Positions 44,545 to 55,749 of a stretch of 64,000 nucleotides of DNA are shown here, in pieces. Under the pieces are notes generated by a model. The model saw nothing but the letters and a program-made list of their open reading frames with translations, searched no databases and was not told the DNA's origin. Source of the stretch: Isochrysis galbana (Eukaryota > Haptophyta > Isochrysidales > Isochrysidaceae); contig CM030935.1 of the NCBI GenBank assembly GCA_018136815.1, positions 5,261,921-5,325,920 on the forward strand, read 5' to 3'. Position 1 is the first letter of the stretch. The number at the start of each line of letters is the position of its first letter. The position numbers were made by a program, and so were the translations under genes.

Positions 44545-44750
44545 CCGCTGGCGGATCCCGAGGCGCCCAAACCTTTTTTTAATATTCCAACTATCTAGAT
44601 AATACTGATAATACTGATAATAGGTTTGGCAGAAGCACTATCTGTATCTATCTAGATAGCCGAAGGGCACTATCTATATCTATCTAGATAGCAAAAAACG
44701 CCCAAACCTAATATCTAGATAGCTCCAAATGAAACCTATTCACAGTCTTA

Positions 44751-44905
44751 GGCGACAAGGGAGGCGACAAAGGAGGCGAGGGCAACAAGGGCGAATGGGC
44801 GAATGTAGGATCCTGCGACGGTGACTCGTGGCTAGCCTGTAGCCTGCAAGGAGGGAACATAGAAACGCAAACAACTTCTAAAACAAAAAGGTTGATCGCG
44901 GATGC
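44751..44905. repeat. Dispersed repeat, right half (interrupted copy)
   Basis: GGCGACAAGGGAGGCGACAA ... GGTTGATCGCGGATGCGACA matches 50290-50435. Together with 40588-40688 it forms the pre-insertion copy. Confidence 0.85.
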
Positions 44906-45072
44906 GACAGCCACAAAGGGGCGCGACGGCAAGGAGCGAGGGGCGAGTTACGAGTGAATAGTTCTACAAGTTAACAGTAAAACTCCGCGGCAAAACAAGA
45001 TCGATTGAGCACAAAGACAAAGACGCAAGGTCAGAAGTCGATCGCGGATGCTACATGGATGCGACATCTGCC

Positions 45073-45222
45073 TCGCGCCGCGCAAGTAGCGGCTAGTTTT
45101 CCGAGATTTTTAGTGTCTTTTTTAGACCCAAACCACAAACCACTATCTCTCACATGGAACTAGGCTAAAAAAGACACTAAAATCCACTATTTTTTTTTAC
45201 TAGGCTAGCGGGTGCGCCGCGA
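45073..45222. repeat. Foldback/MITE-like inverted repeat
   Basis: GCGCCGCGCAAGTAGCGGCT...TTTTTAGTGTCTTTTTTAG on the left is mirrored by CTAAAAAAGACACTAAAA...CTAGCGGGTGCGCCGCG on the right. Arms are about 50 bp around a loop of about 45 bp. No coding. Confidence 0.6.
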
Positions 45223-45479
45223 AATGCGCATGAGCCTAGAGCCTAGAGCCTAGTAAAAAATCTAAATCTAGCGCCGCCACGCGAAATCTCGAAATATCAT
45301 CGAAATTTGGGGGTGCGGGCTCGAATAAATGTGAACGAAATCTCACAGAAAATGTGGGCGAGTTGAAAACGAAATCCTGACCCCCAGCTATAGCCAGGGG
45401 GGTGCTCCTCGCTCTAGAGTAGAGTAGTAGAGTGGCCGGAAAGATAGATGCTCTAGCCTGCAGTTCTAAGTTCTAACGC

Positions 45480-46290
<811 letters not shown>

Positions 46291-46319
46291 CCCACCTACG
46301 TGGGGGCAGGGGAAACTCC

Positions 46320-48797
46320 ATGCCAGCCAGGCGACCTTCTCCTATGCGGCTCGACCATCTGGGCGACGACTCCTTTGCATCGATCGCGCCCCACCTCTCC
46401 GCGCAGGACGACCGCAGCCTCCGCCTCACCGCCCGCCGCTTCCATCAGCTGCCGCTCCGTCGCGACGCTGCGCTCGTTCGCGCACTCGACAAGATATGCT
46501 TCGTCGGCGCCCCTCAGGCGCAGGAAGACGAGGAACTGCTAGAGGCGCTCGATCTGCTATTTACCTCCGACACCCTCCAAAATCGCATGCGCTGCGCCAG
46601 TCTGATGCGTGTGCCCGAAGAGCTCGGTGTCCCATTCCTGCCAGATGCCATCACCATACTGTACATCATCTTCTCCATTGTGCGTGTGGGTGACGTACAT
46701 TTTGGCGCGGCCTTCTGCGATGTGTTTGAATTGCCGAGTGCTGCCGCGTGGCTACGCCAGGCTCGGCCACCCACCCTCCAGACGTTAGCGCTCGCGGTGC
46801 ACAACTGGCGCGGGCATGATGCGGCCGTCGCCAGGTCGGCGCTGCTCCACTCAATTTGGCATCCTCTGATCGACCGATCTCCCTTGATCCCCGTGGACTT
46901 GGGCGATGCTTGGTCTGACGCGACGGAGACCGAGCAAGGCATGCTTGCTGTCGCCTGCTTGACCATGCTGAGCGATCCCTCGGTTGTACCGGAACTGGAC
47001 GCCACAGCCTGTTTCGCCATTGCGAATAGTGAGATCGAATGTGCACCAAAGGAGGTGCTGATCCAACACGCTCGCCGCCTCAACGCGGAGCTCGGCTTAC
47101 AGCACGTGCCTGCGCTCCGCAACAGCGCCAGTGAAGACGCGTGGGCACTGCTTTCTGGCATTGTGCGTCGTCACAACCAGGAGGACATCGCCGCTACCGA
47201 CGACAAACTGGCGGCCGCGGCGCTCCGGAGCGCTGGGCGCGGATGCAAGGATGCGGCAAACGTCTTCATCAGCATAGAACCCAAGCTGTCCGAGACTCAA
47301 AGGCGTGACGTTTCTGACGAGGCATGCGAGCTGCTACCCGGCCACGTTCAGCGCAGGGAAGATACGAAGCTGGCTGTATCCATGATGCGAGTCATCATGA
47401 AAGGAAACGGCGCTCTGCATGACCTTTTGTTTGGGCTAGTTGATTCCTCCCCCTTGCGCTTTGCGGCCGTGGAGACTCTCATCCGGCTGCATGCCCCACC
47501 AGCTCGCTTCACCAAGTCTATGCTCCAAGCGCTCGAGTCCGACGATCACGCTCATTGTAGGATCATCAGGCAAGCCTTCCGCCACGCGTCGAAATGTCGC
47601 GACAGAGCTCTCGATTTCGCGGACCCGCATTTCTTGAAGTACGCGATGCCGCAATGCACCGAGAAACAGACCACGATCGTTGAACGCATGGCTCGCGTGG
47701 TTGTCGCTGGCGGCGTCGGTGTCCTCGAGGAGATTCGCCCCTTCTTTAATGCCGAAGACTCCCAGTTCGAAGCCTACGTGGCTCAATCGTTGACCTCGTA
47801 TGCCACCGCAGCCAAGGCGCTCGCGAAGGATCGGCCCGACTGCCCCGCGGCCAAAGCGCTCGAGTCTCTAGGCCAGCCGGCCAGCCGCATTGGAGCCTCG
47901 CCGCGACCCGATGCCGATGCCCTCGCCGCAATGAAATCTGACGGCGGCACAGACAACTCAGACAACTCCCTTGAGCTCATAGAGCAATTAGCCTCGGAGC
48001 TGCGGGCTGTCAAGGGGAGTGCCGACCCATGGCCCAAGGTGAAGGAAATCCCATGGCCCAAGGTGATGCACATCCTGAAGGGTCGCGATCCAGCAGTCAT
48101 CGCTATGACTGGCGACGACCTGGCGCTCGCGGCGCTCACGAATGCTATGCGTCCCAATGCCCCGATGCCGATTGCATTATTTTTAAGCCTGGTACCAGTC
48201 TTGCCCCTAGATCAGAAGGAAAGCGTTTCCAAGGAAGCCCTCAAGCTCCTGCAAACACAGCGCCAACTGCTCCTCCGGACCCCGGGGAAAGTGAAGCTCA
48301 TGCTCAGCATGATGGACGCTGTCCACGATGCTAGTGAGGACGATTACAAGACCCTCGCTGCGTATGTAGTAGTATCAAACCAACCCAATCAGCGGCAGGC
48401 GAGCGTGAAGGCGGTGCAAACTCTTATTCGGCTCGGTGCACCGCCTTCAATGTTCGACGAATCCATGTTCAAAGTACTCGGACAACTCTCCTCTGAGGAG
48501 TCGGAAACGCTCGCCGATGCGTTTGTGCATGCAGTTGTGTGCGCAGACAGAGTCCGCAAATGGAGATTCCTGAGAAACGAACATCTCAGCAAGCATTTCT
48601 TTCCCACCACTTTCCCAATGCACACGGCCGCGATGGTGCAAAACATCGTTGCAGCTGGTGGTGTGTCGCAGCTTGCAAGCGTCGAGGAGCATGTGGCACG
48701 ATCGCTGCGGGCGTACTTTGCCGTTGCTGCCGCGTTTGCAGAAACGCGAAAGGAAGGACATGCAGCCCAGGCGCTCAAGCTGGCCACGCGCGGCTGA
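46320..48797 (+). CDS. F-box-like protein with duplicated helical-repeat domain
   Basis: An intronless 825-residue protein. The N-terminus (MRLDHLGDDSFASIAPHLSA, then LRLTARRFHQL, about residues 9-45) resembles an F-box, which would tether a target-binding domain to SCF ubiquitin ligase. The rest is alpha-helical. Residues about 290-520 (DKLAAAAL, SMMRVIM, AAVETLIRLHAPPARFTKSM, FADPHFLKYAMP) are repeated at about 610-825 (DDLALAAL, SMMDAVH, KAVQTLIRLGAPPSMFDESM, RNEHLSKHFFP), an internal duplication. No known repeat family is matched with certainty; a HEAT/ARM-like solenoid is the likeliest fold. The start at 46320 is the first Met after the CT tract. Confidence 0.7.
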   Translation: MPARRPSPMRLDHLGDDSFASIAPHLSAQDDRSLRLTARRFHQLPLRRDAALVRALDKICFVGAPQAQEDEELLEALDLLFTSDTLQNRMRCASLMRVPEELGVPFLPDAITILYIIFSIVRVGDVHFGAAFCDVFELPSAAAWLRQARPPTLQTLALAVHNWRGHDAAVARSALLHSIWHPLIDRSPLIPVDLGDAWSDATETEQGMLAVACLTMLSDPSVVPELDATACFAIANSEIECAPKEVLIQHARRLNAELGLQHVPALRNSASEDAWALLSGIVRRHNQEDIAATDDKLAAAALRSAGRGCKDAANVFISIEPKLSETQRRDVSDEACELLPGHVQRREDTKLAVSMMRVIMKGNGALHDLLFGLVDSSPLRFAAVETLIRLHAPPARFTKSMLQALESDDHAHCRIIRQAFRHASKCRDRALDFADPHFLKYAMPQCTEKQTTIVERMARVVVAGGVGVLEEIRPFFNAEDSQFEAYVAQSLTSYATAAKALAKDRPDCPAAKALESLGQPASRIGASPRPDADALAAMKSDGGTDNSDNSLELIEQLASELRAVKGSADPWPKVKEIPWPKVMHILKGRDPAVIAMTGDDLALAALTNAMRPNAPMPIALFLSLVPVLPLDQKESVSKEALKLLQTQRQLLLRTPGKVKLMLSMMDAVHDASEDDYKTLAAYVVVSNQPNQRQASVKAVQTLIRLGAPPSMFDESMFKVLGQLSSEESETLADAFVHAVVCADRVRKWRFLRNEHLSKHFFPTTFPMHTAAMVQNIVAAGGVSQLASVEEHVARSLRAYFAVAAAFAETRKEGHAAQALKLATRG

Positions 48798-50189
48798 TGT
48801 GTTTGCAACCCTGCGTTGCGCTATCTACGCCTCCGGTTCGATAGCGGGTACGCTTCACGAGATTAGTAGTGGATGTGTGCTCGCACACTCAAGCTGCAGG
48901 TTAGAGCACGGAGAGAACAAAGAGAGGGAGAGCGGGAGGTTTGCAACCCCCGCGATGGCAAGTGGTTAGTAGGTATTGGGCCACGTGACTTTAGTGAACG
49001 GGCGGAGAGGGGCGAGGAGGAAGAGGGGAAGGGGCACGGCGGCTGGGAAACCCGTGGACGGTGGCAGGCTTCTGACAGCGCAGCTACTTATTTCTCGAGG
49101 ACCGACCAGGCGTCAGCTGTTAGGGCCGCTTCTTTTGAGCGACGAGAGTGGCTCTCCCCACCCCCACCCCCAGTGCCTTTCGCCGGTACGTTGGTTTTCA
49201 CCCGGGTAACTTGTGGCTTTTGGTTGTTGGGAATTTAACGAGAGTTGAGGACGGGCGGGGGGGGGGAGGGGCAATTGTGCTGTATCAATGGCAAACCCAT
49301 AACCGCAACAGCCACCTCCGAACGGAGCCAAGATGTGTTGTATTCAGGCCTTTTGACATGAATGTTTCGGCATGAGCACGAGCACGAGCCTTCCACAGTG
49401 TGACAAAAAAATCTTCTTAAAAATTCCGCTACGTGTGCGGCATGAGGGAGTGTGCTCGTGGACCTCCCTACTACCCAACCTTTAAACCCTAACACCCCCC
49501 TCCCCCTTCCCCAGTTCCCTCTTTAGCGGAGAAGCTGGTTCCGGGGAGGCCGCGCGCGCTGCTTCGGCCAGGAGTTGGTGACGGATCCGAGGTTACCACT
49601 ACCCCAGATGGGAACAGAGGGGACGGAAGGGAAGCGGCGAGAGGCGCGGCGGAAGTTGGGGGGTGGCCAATGACGGGCTGGACCACCTCCTCAGCAGAGT
49701 AAGGCGGGAGGACGGGCTTTGGCGAGGGCGAGCGCGACGACGGAGCGGACATGGCTGGGCGGGTCGGAATGGATAGGCTGAGGCTGAGGGAGTGGTGAGG
49801 TTTGGTATTGAGGTAGTGTTGAGAACGAGGGACGAGAACGGGAACGAGAACGAGAACGAGAGCGACGAACGAAGAACGACAGACGACAGACGGCTAGGGG
49901 CCGATGGACCGACGAGATGACACTACACTCACGTCAACACTCAACACTCTCCACACTAACGTATCCTTATCACGGAACGCACAGGAACCTGCTGATAGAC
50001 CAAACAAGGAAGAGAATGCCGACAAGAGAGCCACGGGGCGACGGACGATCCGACGGGGGCGACAGTTACGCACAGGAATAAGGAGGGAATCTTTCGAAAA
50101 CCCTTAAGTGATTTGATGAAGACCGATGTAAAATAGCGCCACGGTATAATCCAACGGCCAACACCTGAGGGGGAATCAGGGTCACGCAA
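48798..50189. other. Intergenic with repeats
   Basis: No gene is supported. 49390-49570 is the inverted copy of the 6340-6530 repeat. 49827-49865 has GAGAACGAGAACG tandem words that resemble the left end of the window. The remainder shows no recognisable feature. Confidence 0.5.
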
Positions 50190-50440
50190 GGGGGCGGTTC
50201 CTTGCACCGGCGATACCTAAACGCGCGACTTAGCCTAAAACGCGAGGAGCACGCAAGGAGGTAAGCCAGGTGAGGGGCAAGCAGGCGACGAGGGAGGCGA
50301 CAAAGGAGGCGAGGGCAACAAGGGCGAATGGACGAATGTAGGGCCCTGCGACGGTGACTAGTGACTAGCCTGCAAGGAGGGAACATAGAAACGCAAACAA
50401 CTTCTAAAACAAAAGGTCGATCGCGGATGCGATAGTTGGA
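50190..50440. repeat. Dispersed repeat, uninterrupted (empty-site) copy
   Basis: GCGGTTCCTTGCACCGGCGA ... GCAAGCAGGCGACGAGGGAG ... AACTTCTAAAACAAAAGG. It corresponds to 40588-40688 joined to 44759-44905. At the junction it reads GGCGACGA where the interrupted copy has the duplicated GGCGACAA, so it represents the unoccupied state of the hAT target. Confidence 0.85.
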
Positions 50441-50835
50441 GAGAAGGGGGCGGGAGACTATGGTTTCTCCTTGGCTCTGGCTCGGCTTGTATCATCTTCT
50501 CTTTCTCTTATCGGTAGAAGGGGCGCAACGAAGACTACCGGTAGCTTTAAAGACAACGACTTCGCAGTGTTGGAACTAGATCATATTAGCATCTTGAATT
50601 TTGTGTGTGTGCCCAGACACCTTGTATAGTCACTATCTAATAGTCCCGCAGCTTGAAATCTAAAAACTCGAAAGCGAAAAACGATTTTTTTGTACACGAA
50701 TGTTGAAGACTACGGTCATTGACGTTCGATGACCCGCGGGCAGATTCACACATACAGACTCACAGGCCACCTGAGACCGCCAACCCCGTGGATTGGGGCC
50801 CTACTATGCATTCCCTACAACTTTGCCGCAGAGAT
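50441..50835. other. Intergenic
   Basis: Nothing recognised; composition is moderately AT-rich. Confidence 0.4.
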
Positions 50836-51225
50836 CTACCCCAAGAGAGTGTGTATCATATAAACCAGTGTGAATGATTTATCAGCCTCGCAAATGGCAT
50901 GTAAGGTGTCTTTAATGTTCGTATAGTGCTTGAAATCGAATGAACTGAATAAGGACTTACATTCGAAAGTGTACGTCCACAAATTTGGGTTCGACTCAAG
51001 CAGCCTCCTCAGGGAGTTGTTGCTCCCCCCCGGGTTGACCCCAACCGGCGGCGGCGGACTGATGCTGTCTAATGCTTCCGCCATAACCTGCATGGCAGAT
51101 TTAGAAGTGGCATATGGCGGAAAGAGAGGTAAGATGAATTTTTTAAAGTTATCGTCCATCTTTCTTATGATCCATTGCAATCGCTTGCGTACTACATCAT
51201 CAGCCGCCATTCCATTTATAGACAT
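50836..51225 (-). CDS. Hypothetical AT-richer small ORF
   Basis: A 129-residue frame beginning MSINGMAADDVVRKRLQWII with a short PPPP stretch mid-way and a hydrophobic/charged end (FTLVYMIHTLLG). Third codon positions are markedly more A/T than in neighbouring genes. That could mean recent transfer, a transposon gene or a viral-type relic. No family is recognised. Confidence 0.35.
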   Translation of the reverse strand: MSINGMAADDVVRKRLQWIIRKMDDNFKKFILPLFPPYATSKSAMQVMAEALDSISPPPPVGVNPGGSNNSLRRLLESNPNLWTYTFECKSLFSSFDFKHYTNIKDTLHAICEADKSFTLVYMIHTLLG

Positions 51226-51379
51226 GGTTGAGCACTGTGAGGTGGGTGCCTTTGCTTAAATACTAGACGATTTTTTGGTACCGGCGCATCGCGTATTTGG
51301 AAACGAGGGGTACCAAATGAAGGCAAACGACCTTCCCTCTTTAGCGGAGAAGCTGGTTCCAGGGAGGCCGCGCGCGCTG
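51226..51379. repeat. Fragment of the 6340-type repeat
   Basis: Around 51335-51385 the words CCTCTTTAGCGGAGAAGCTG and GCCGCGCGCGCTGCTTCC match the dispersed repeat at 6340 and 49520. Confidence 0.6.
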
Positions 51380-51545
51380 CTTCCGTTGTTTTTTCAGCCT
51401 CTGGAAGAAACCGACTTTCGCTGTTACTAATAGGTGGTATCTCGCAAGGATCGCTCTTAAGATCGTCCTAACGGACCTACCGTCCGCGTTGCCATATTGG
51501 ATGTTGTAAAAGTCAGTCCGCAGGTATGCCGCGCACTCTTCCATC
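51380..51545 (-). mobile_element. Internally deleted LINE fragment
   Basis: The minus strand reads MEECAAYL joined directly to TDFYNIQYGNADGRSVR ... RYHLLVTAKVGFF. In the LINE at 1890-6300 these segments lie near 5020-5045 and 5935-6069, so about 0.9 kb is missing. Point differences are few. It is fused at its 3' side to the 6340-type repeat. Confidence 0.85.
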
Positions 51546-51626
51546 CGCACAGTGTGAGAAAAAGTCCCGCTAGGTGACAATGAGCAATAAGCCCCCCCCC
51601 GCTGTTGGGAGGCGTGCCATTGCGTA

Positions 51627-51755
51627 GGGGTGATGGCGATTGAACGCTTCTCCATGTGTAGGCTGATGGTGATTGAACGCTTTTCCATGTGTGGGGTGAT
51701 GGTGATTGAACGCTTTTCCATGTGTGGGGTGATGGTGATTGAGCGCTTCTCGCCT
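51627..51755. repeat. 33-bp tandem repeat, about four units
   Basis: Unit GATGGTGATTGAACGCTTTT...CCATGTGTGGGGT, repeated with minor changes (CTTCTC/CTTTTC). No coding role. Confidence 0.85.
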
Positions 51756-52286
51756 TAGAGCAATAGAAACTAGAAACTCTCTCTCTCACCATGCCTGCCC
51801 CCAATCTTACCATGAACCGGGCCCGTCGTAGGCTGTACGCGGGCCGCACGACGGACCCCCTAAAAAAAGGAACGAAGAAGGGAAGGGGAAAGGGTAGAGG
51901 GTTCAAGGAGAAGGAGCAAGGGGATGTATGGCTAAGATATGTGCGGGCGACGTCATAGTCTATCATAGTCATAGTCATAGGCGTGGTGGCAGCGTGGTAA
52001 GCTATAAGCTGTGCCGTGCTAGTAATAGGCGCTAGCCGCGAATTTTCAGACGTTTTCTTGTGGCCCGCCATGGGCATGAACTACGTATAGACTTAGTTCT
52101 GGGAAACTGAAAGCAAAAGCTAAATGTGAGTGCGCCTCTTCTCCCCCTCTTTCTTCCCCCTCCAATACCAATAGCACAGAGCACTCTTTTCACCTTCGGG
52201 GTTGATATGGTTGACCTTTGACACTAGCCGTACAACGACACGGCGCCATGCCGCGCGGCAGCATTCAATTTTACTAACTATCGGTA
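51756..52286. other. Intergenic, 3' of the LRR-kinase gene
   Basis: No gene is supported. CATAGTCATAGTCATAG short repeats lie at 51953-51977. Confidence 0.4.
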
Positions 52287-54063
52287 TCAAAGCTTTGCAT
52301 CTTGCAGATCGCTGCATATCTGCTCGAATGATGGTCGGTCGTCTATAGGCCCCATGCAAGAACGTCTGAGTTGCTCAAGAGTTGCCTTCAGGTTGCTTGC
52401 AGTACCCGCAACTGTTGCTACCTCCATACTGCCTGCACCGTAGTCCAGGTGAGCCGCAAGTTCTTCCACCAGACAACCAAAGGCGCGCACTTCAATTCGC
52501 TCGAATGGCTCAAGGGCGATACTTGTGCTCTTGTAACAGAAGGCCGCACCAAAGTCACCTAGTCTGGGCTCGCCGTCGGCGTTGTTGATCATGATGTTAT
52601 GCGCGTACATATCCCCATGCGAATACCCATCACGATGGAGCTGAGCCAACGCCGATGCTATGCCGCGCACGACCTGAAACAAAGCAAGTGGAGATTGGCT
52701 GACTAGTCAAGACCAGCCGCCATGGGGGAAGTGGCGATGATCATGACCAACGCAGCCTAGGTAAGCAGCTTCCGGAAAGCGTGCCATGTGGCAGCATGTT
52801 ATACATTCTGCCTCCCGATGTCTAGTGCTTTCGAGACGGACATCAACAATGCTACCTTGCGGGTAGGATCTGCAACCATGGAGTCAGGGCCCTTACCCGC
52901 AAGGCGACAGCCTCGGTGAAGATAGTCCCAGGCTTATATGTATCCCGAGTGCAGGTGTCAAACGTAGGCGGCTCTCCTAAGTTGGAGTGATCGACCAGAA
53001 GCTCTTGCACGAGACCCAGTTCCGGACCAGCCAGCCGTCCTAGAACTCGTATCTGCGGCAACGGGGATCGGAGCGATGGAGTGGGCAGCCGGCAGCGCAA
53101 ACCTTCAGAGAAAGGCTAGGGTTGATCTCCGCCGGGGCGAGCGCAAGTGCTAGCATTCATGCCGCAGCATCAGAGTTCAGGCGTTCGCAGACACTTGGCA
53201 ATTGTCGCAGGCCTGACCATGTTTTGATGAGAGACTGCGCCTGATGCATCAACCTCGTGCGTGGGATCGCCATCAGAGACCGTTGCCGAGGCGCGGAAGA
53301 TCTTTACGGCAACTTGGAGAGGCAAACTGGAGGCCTCGTCGACATCAGGGGTTGACCTGTGCCAGATGGCCCTGTGCACAGTGCCTCCGGCGCCACGGCC
53401 AATTACTTCAAGCATCTCGAGCTCTGAGGAAGAAACCTCCGGCGGCGGCGGCACACGCTGTCCCTTGACGGCAACGCACGGGTTGCCCGCGAGGGCGACC
53501 CACGCGAGCTTCGGGAGGTACAGGAGACCCGCCGGCAGCTCTGCGAGCCGGTTGTCCGAGAGTCGTATGAGCTCGAGGGCGGTGCATTTGCAGATATCGT
53601 CAGGAAGCGACACGATCCGGTTGTTGGCGAGCATCAGCTTGCGCAGCCCGCTCAGGGCGCCGATGGATCGTGGGAGCGCAGTGAGCCGGTTGTCGGTGAG
53701 GATGAGCCAGTGGACACTGGCGGGCACCGCATCCTCCCCGAGGTTCACGAGCTTGTTCGACTTGAACGAGAGCATTCCCAGGCTACATAGCTTACCGACC
53801 GGCTCAGGCACCACCTCGAACCCGCAGCCCAGCGCGAAGAGCGTGCGGAGAGAGGAGGAGAGGTGAGAGAGTTCGTCCGGCAGAGAGCGCAGAGAAGGAT
53901 TAAGGCTCAGATCGAGCATCTCGAGGTGGGTGAGCGCGCCCAGCTGCGAGGCAACAAATTCAGGAACCTCAGATACACCCAGTCCCTTCAGGCTCAGCCG
54001 CCGCCCGCCCCCAAGGCACTCGTCCAGCGCAGCGAGCGCGCGCGCCGTCGCTTCCGCCGCCAT
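52287..54063 (-). CDS. LRR-protein kinase
   Basis: Three exons, 54063-53218, 53052-52897 and 52673-52287, join in phase with GT-AG introns of 165 and 223 nt (462 residues). Residues about 20-205 are leucine-rich repeats (LTALPRSIGALSGLRKLMLA, LAELPAGLLYLPKL). Residues about 218-462 are a Ser/Thr-type kinase: glycine loop GRGAGGTV, VAVK lysine, catalytic SHGDMYAHN (Asp355, Asn360) and GDFG (Asp374). The catalytic loop has HGD rather than HRD, and no clear APE motif follows. The compact LRR-plus-kinase order and the HGDxYAHN loop resemble bacterial LRR-kinases, so an ancient gene transfer is possible. There is no signal peptide or membrane helix, so it is likely cytosolic. An in-frame Met at 54078 is an alternative start. 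Confidence 0.85.
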
Positions 54064-55749
54064 CGTCTGCTTCTTCACTTTCTACACCCAAAGTCGAGTT
54101 GTTTTTTCCCTTTAATTTCTAGGAGGTCGCGTCCCTTTACCCTTTACCTGCTTTGGGGTGGCAATGGGGCAATCGGGTTTAATTTGCGACCTCTTCTTAC
54201 CTCCCCCTAGGCACGTCGCATCTCTCTCGCCTTATATAGTATGTCTCTATGAATCTTGCATCTTGCGTGGCAAGATTGCCCCTCACTTCCGTTATGGTTA
54301 TGGTGCCATTCGCCATTCCGAATTCCGAATTCCGAATTCCGAATGCCAATGCCATTCGCCATTCGTCCCGTTCTAGCAGTCGAGATCGCCATCAGATCGC
54401 CCTTTGACCTTTGATCGTTGTCCATCGCCGTCTGATGGGAGTGTTCGGGCTTGATTTCAGCCGAGTTACGTGAGAGAAGTCGTGGGGCGAGAGTCGGAGT
54501 ATGCCCTGTTTCCTGTTGGGTGTCTGTGTCCGTCGGCCTGTCGTCAGTCGTTCATCCGCTCGCTCTCGCTATCTCGTCTCTCGTCGTCTCGCTCTCGTCT
54601 ACCACTCATACCCTACAAACCCTCCTCGCCTCGCGCAGCCCCTGCCACCACAGCCCTCGCCTCTCCCCTCGCTCGCCCTCGCCTCTCGCCGCTCGCCGCT
54701 CGCTCGATGTCGCTTTCTTTCGCCGCCGTCCTCGCCCTCGCCCAAGCCTGCCTTCCGCCTTCCCGCTCCCCCCTTCCTCTGCTGCCAGGCTTGAGCCCGT
54801 CAACATCTCCGAAGTCCTTCCCTCCACCGCGCCTGCCGCCGGTGTGGCTCCCTCCTCATTGCCCTTAGACCCTATGACCTTATGGATCCTCTCAGTTCAT
54901 CGCCGGAAGGCTCTGAGCCACTCCGTCGCGAGAGGCACCGGCGGCTAGCGCGGCTCTTTGGCCCTCCCCCTCACCTCCTGCGTGTTGTGGTATCGAATGA
55001 TTTCAAATCTTTCTGATTTCGAATGCGATGGCATTGCCAGCCGCAATACACTCGCCATGAATAAATAAGCTCTTGCGGTATCTTACGTCTCACGTAGCAT
55101 TAGATTTTAGGCTCGTAATGGCTGCTGCGGTACTGCGCAAGGCCACTGTCCACTCTTCAACCTCTCGACTTCTCGTCGGATGTACACACCGCGCAAAAAC
55201 ACAAACTTTTGAAAACGCAACATAGCAATTAGCACCAACCACAGCTAGACCCTTAGATCAACCGATGTGATGATAGCAACAAAGAACGCCGAACTCGACC
55301 CGAGGATGACGATAATCATTTCACTGGACCGTGACCAAGATCCATCCGAGAATCCAGTCCTATGTCCCATGGAGATATGAGATATCTTTGAAATTCAGAA
55401 GACTGCTGCACGGCGAACATGCAAGCAACAAACAAAATTGACTCATTCTTCTCGGGCACGTTGACGATGGGCCACAAAACTCCCTGTTCGGCCGTATGCG
55501 TTTGGGCCAGGGGGTATGACGGACGAGAGCAGGTGCGCAAGGTCACGAGGTAGAGAAATTCCATCCGATGAGACTGCAGGACATCCTTTGCATCACGACC
55601 ACCACCTTCAAAACCTCAGCACCCCATGGCACAAAGTATATTAATCAAGCTTGGACAAAATTGAGCTTACAGTAGCTACACTTGCTCGCAGTGTATCTGG
55701 GTGCGCGTCTAGCATCTCGAGCAGCGAATTCAGTGAGAACCCGATGGAT
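54064..55749. repeat. Intergenic: two dispersed repeats
   Basis: 54170-54432 is the inverted partner of the window's first 190 bp and includes a GAATTCC short tandem repeat at 54318-54345. 54590-54880 resembles the inverse of 60060-60350 at roughly 80 percent by eye (CTCATACCCTAC, CCACAGCCCTCGCC, CGATGTCGCTTTC, CATCTCCGAAGTC). Frames across these are not credible. A minus-strand frame at 55316-55564 is somewhat protein-like but unsupported. Confidence 0.6.

Larger units (their letters stand above)
40689..44750. mobile_element. Outer hAT element, TSD GGCGACAA
   Basis: Left end TAGGGCTGTGAACATG; right end, inverted, TAAGACTGTGAATAGG. Both match the hAT end pattern. GGCGACAA flanks it at 40681-40688 and 44751-44758. 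Subterminal CTATCTAGATAGC words are clustered near both ends (40729-40803 and 44585-44725), typical of transposase-binding sites. Without the inner insertion this element is about 0.9 kb and non-autonomous: it keeps only a transposase C-terminal remnant near 40978-41106. Confidence 0.9.

Noticed and set aside
54451..54948. A 165-residue plus-strand protein
   Set aside because: It is a Ser/Pro/Arg frame over a dispersed repeat; the related copy at 60060-60350 does not conserve the frame.
55641..55749. Alternative C-terminus of the cyclase in another frame (ESIGFSLNSLLEMLDAHPD)
   Set aside because: It looks fairly protein-like, but with the supported splice the frame stops at 55750. It would need a different donor or acceptor, which I could not find.
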